Notes under the pieces: model-generated | Databases searched by the model: none | The model's input: only the letters and a program-made list of their open reading frames with translations | What the model was told of the DNA's origin: nothing | Assembly: GCF_002093625.1 (NCBI RefSeq) | Contig: NZ_MRWD01000011.1 | Coordinates: 1-64,000 of the forward strand | Origin: Rouxiella silvae | Lineage (GTDB): Bacteria; Pseudomonadota; Gammaproteobacteria; Enterobacterales; Enterobacteriaceae | Length of the DNA: 64,000 nt | Direction: 5' to 3' | Program-made: the position numbers and the translations under genes | Shown here: positions 63,842 through 64,000 of the stretch, piece by piece | Layout of the letters: each line of letters opens with the position of its first letter | How positions within the stretch are numbered: position 1 is the first letter of the stretch

Positions 63842-64000
63842 ATGGCGAGCTACGATTTGAAATTGCGCTTAAACGAGTGTTTTAAGGAGTTGGAACTGTC
63901 GACGGCAGACTTGGCTCGCTTTCTTAATCAACTGGAATTATTACAGGCGCGGGTGTTCTCTCTTCCTGATATTGAAAAAGGCAGCGAACATAATCCGGCG
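63842..64000 (+). CDS. tus: DNA replication terminus site-binding protein Tus (5' part, cut by window edge)
   Basis: Only the first 53 codons are in the window. They read MASYDLKLRLNECFKELELS and later LLQARVFSLPDIEKGSEHNP, against E. coli Tus [20 protein letters not shown] and [20 protein letters not shown]. Tus binds Ter sites as a monomer and blocks replication forks from one side. GGAGG lies just before the ATG, and two Ter sites lie in the 130 bases upstream, confirming the identity. Confidence 0.95.
   Translation, partial: MASYDLKLRLNECFKELELSTADLARFLNQLELLQARVFSLPDIEKGSEHNPA

Noticed and set aside
1-64000. tRNA genes, rRNA genes, CRISPR arrays, transposase genes and prophage modules
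   Set aside because: Looked for on both strands by conserved T-loop sequences, regularly spaced repeats and protein families; none was found.

Overview
The window is chromosomal DNA from a gammaproteobacterium of the order Enterobacterales. Gene content and the E. coli-like order ydfG, ynfA, ynfB, ynfD ... bioD2, mlc, ynfL, ynfM, tus point to an environmental relative of the Serratia/Rahnella/Rouxiella type; the genus is a guess. It lies at the replication terminus. It holds a dif site identical to the E. coli sequence as I remember it (5729-5756), three exact matS sites for MatP (7477, 28921, 29391), FtsK-orienting KOPS octamers, and at the right edge the start of tus behind two tandem Ter sites (63713 and 63811).

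Layout. 1-5193: inositol module, with iolT (cut by the left edge), iolE and iolG on the minus strand and an iolI-like gene diverging. 5194-7489: gene-poor stretch with decayed sequence, dif, a Thr-rich repetitive lipoprotein and LexA-controlled yebG. 7490-10080: TetR regulator, pyridoxal reductase pdxI and a Rob-like regulator. 10124-14769: aldehyde and alcohol dehydrogenases behind a sigma-54 promoter, with a divergent AcoR-like activator. 14851-17937: nitrate/sulfonate-type ABC ATPase and double permease without a binding protein. 18174-25455: kup, envelope proteins, a sorbosone-dehydrogenase-like lipoprotein, hcxA, yqfB and an HD hydrolase. 25576-29932: GlxA-type and LysR regulators, a TSUP exporter, tag and an FAD amine/amino-acid oxidase.

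30081-33666: ABC importer of the Fe(III)/2-aminoethylphosphonate type behind a PhoB-like box and a 26-codon Cys-rich ORF. 33690-42072: an HdeD-like/cysteine-peptidase-like membrane protein, then a purine module (xdhABC, RutR-like regulator, guaD) with RutR-type operators. 42392-44260: a second kup. 44345-51029: sugar ABC importer, PfkB kinase and ROK repressor with a duplicated operator. 51223-64000: conserved terminus backbone in which speG, ynfC, the ynfE-H region and clcB are absent and a GtrII-like glucosyltransferase plus an efflux pump (apparent AUC start) are present.

Most modules are catabolic: an importer, enzymes and a local regulator with an operator visible in the adjacent intergenic region. 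No tRNA, rRNA, CRISPR array, intact insertion sequence or prophage was seen. All family assignments come from reading motifs and from memory of reference proteins; no database search was run.
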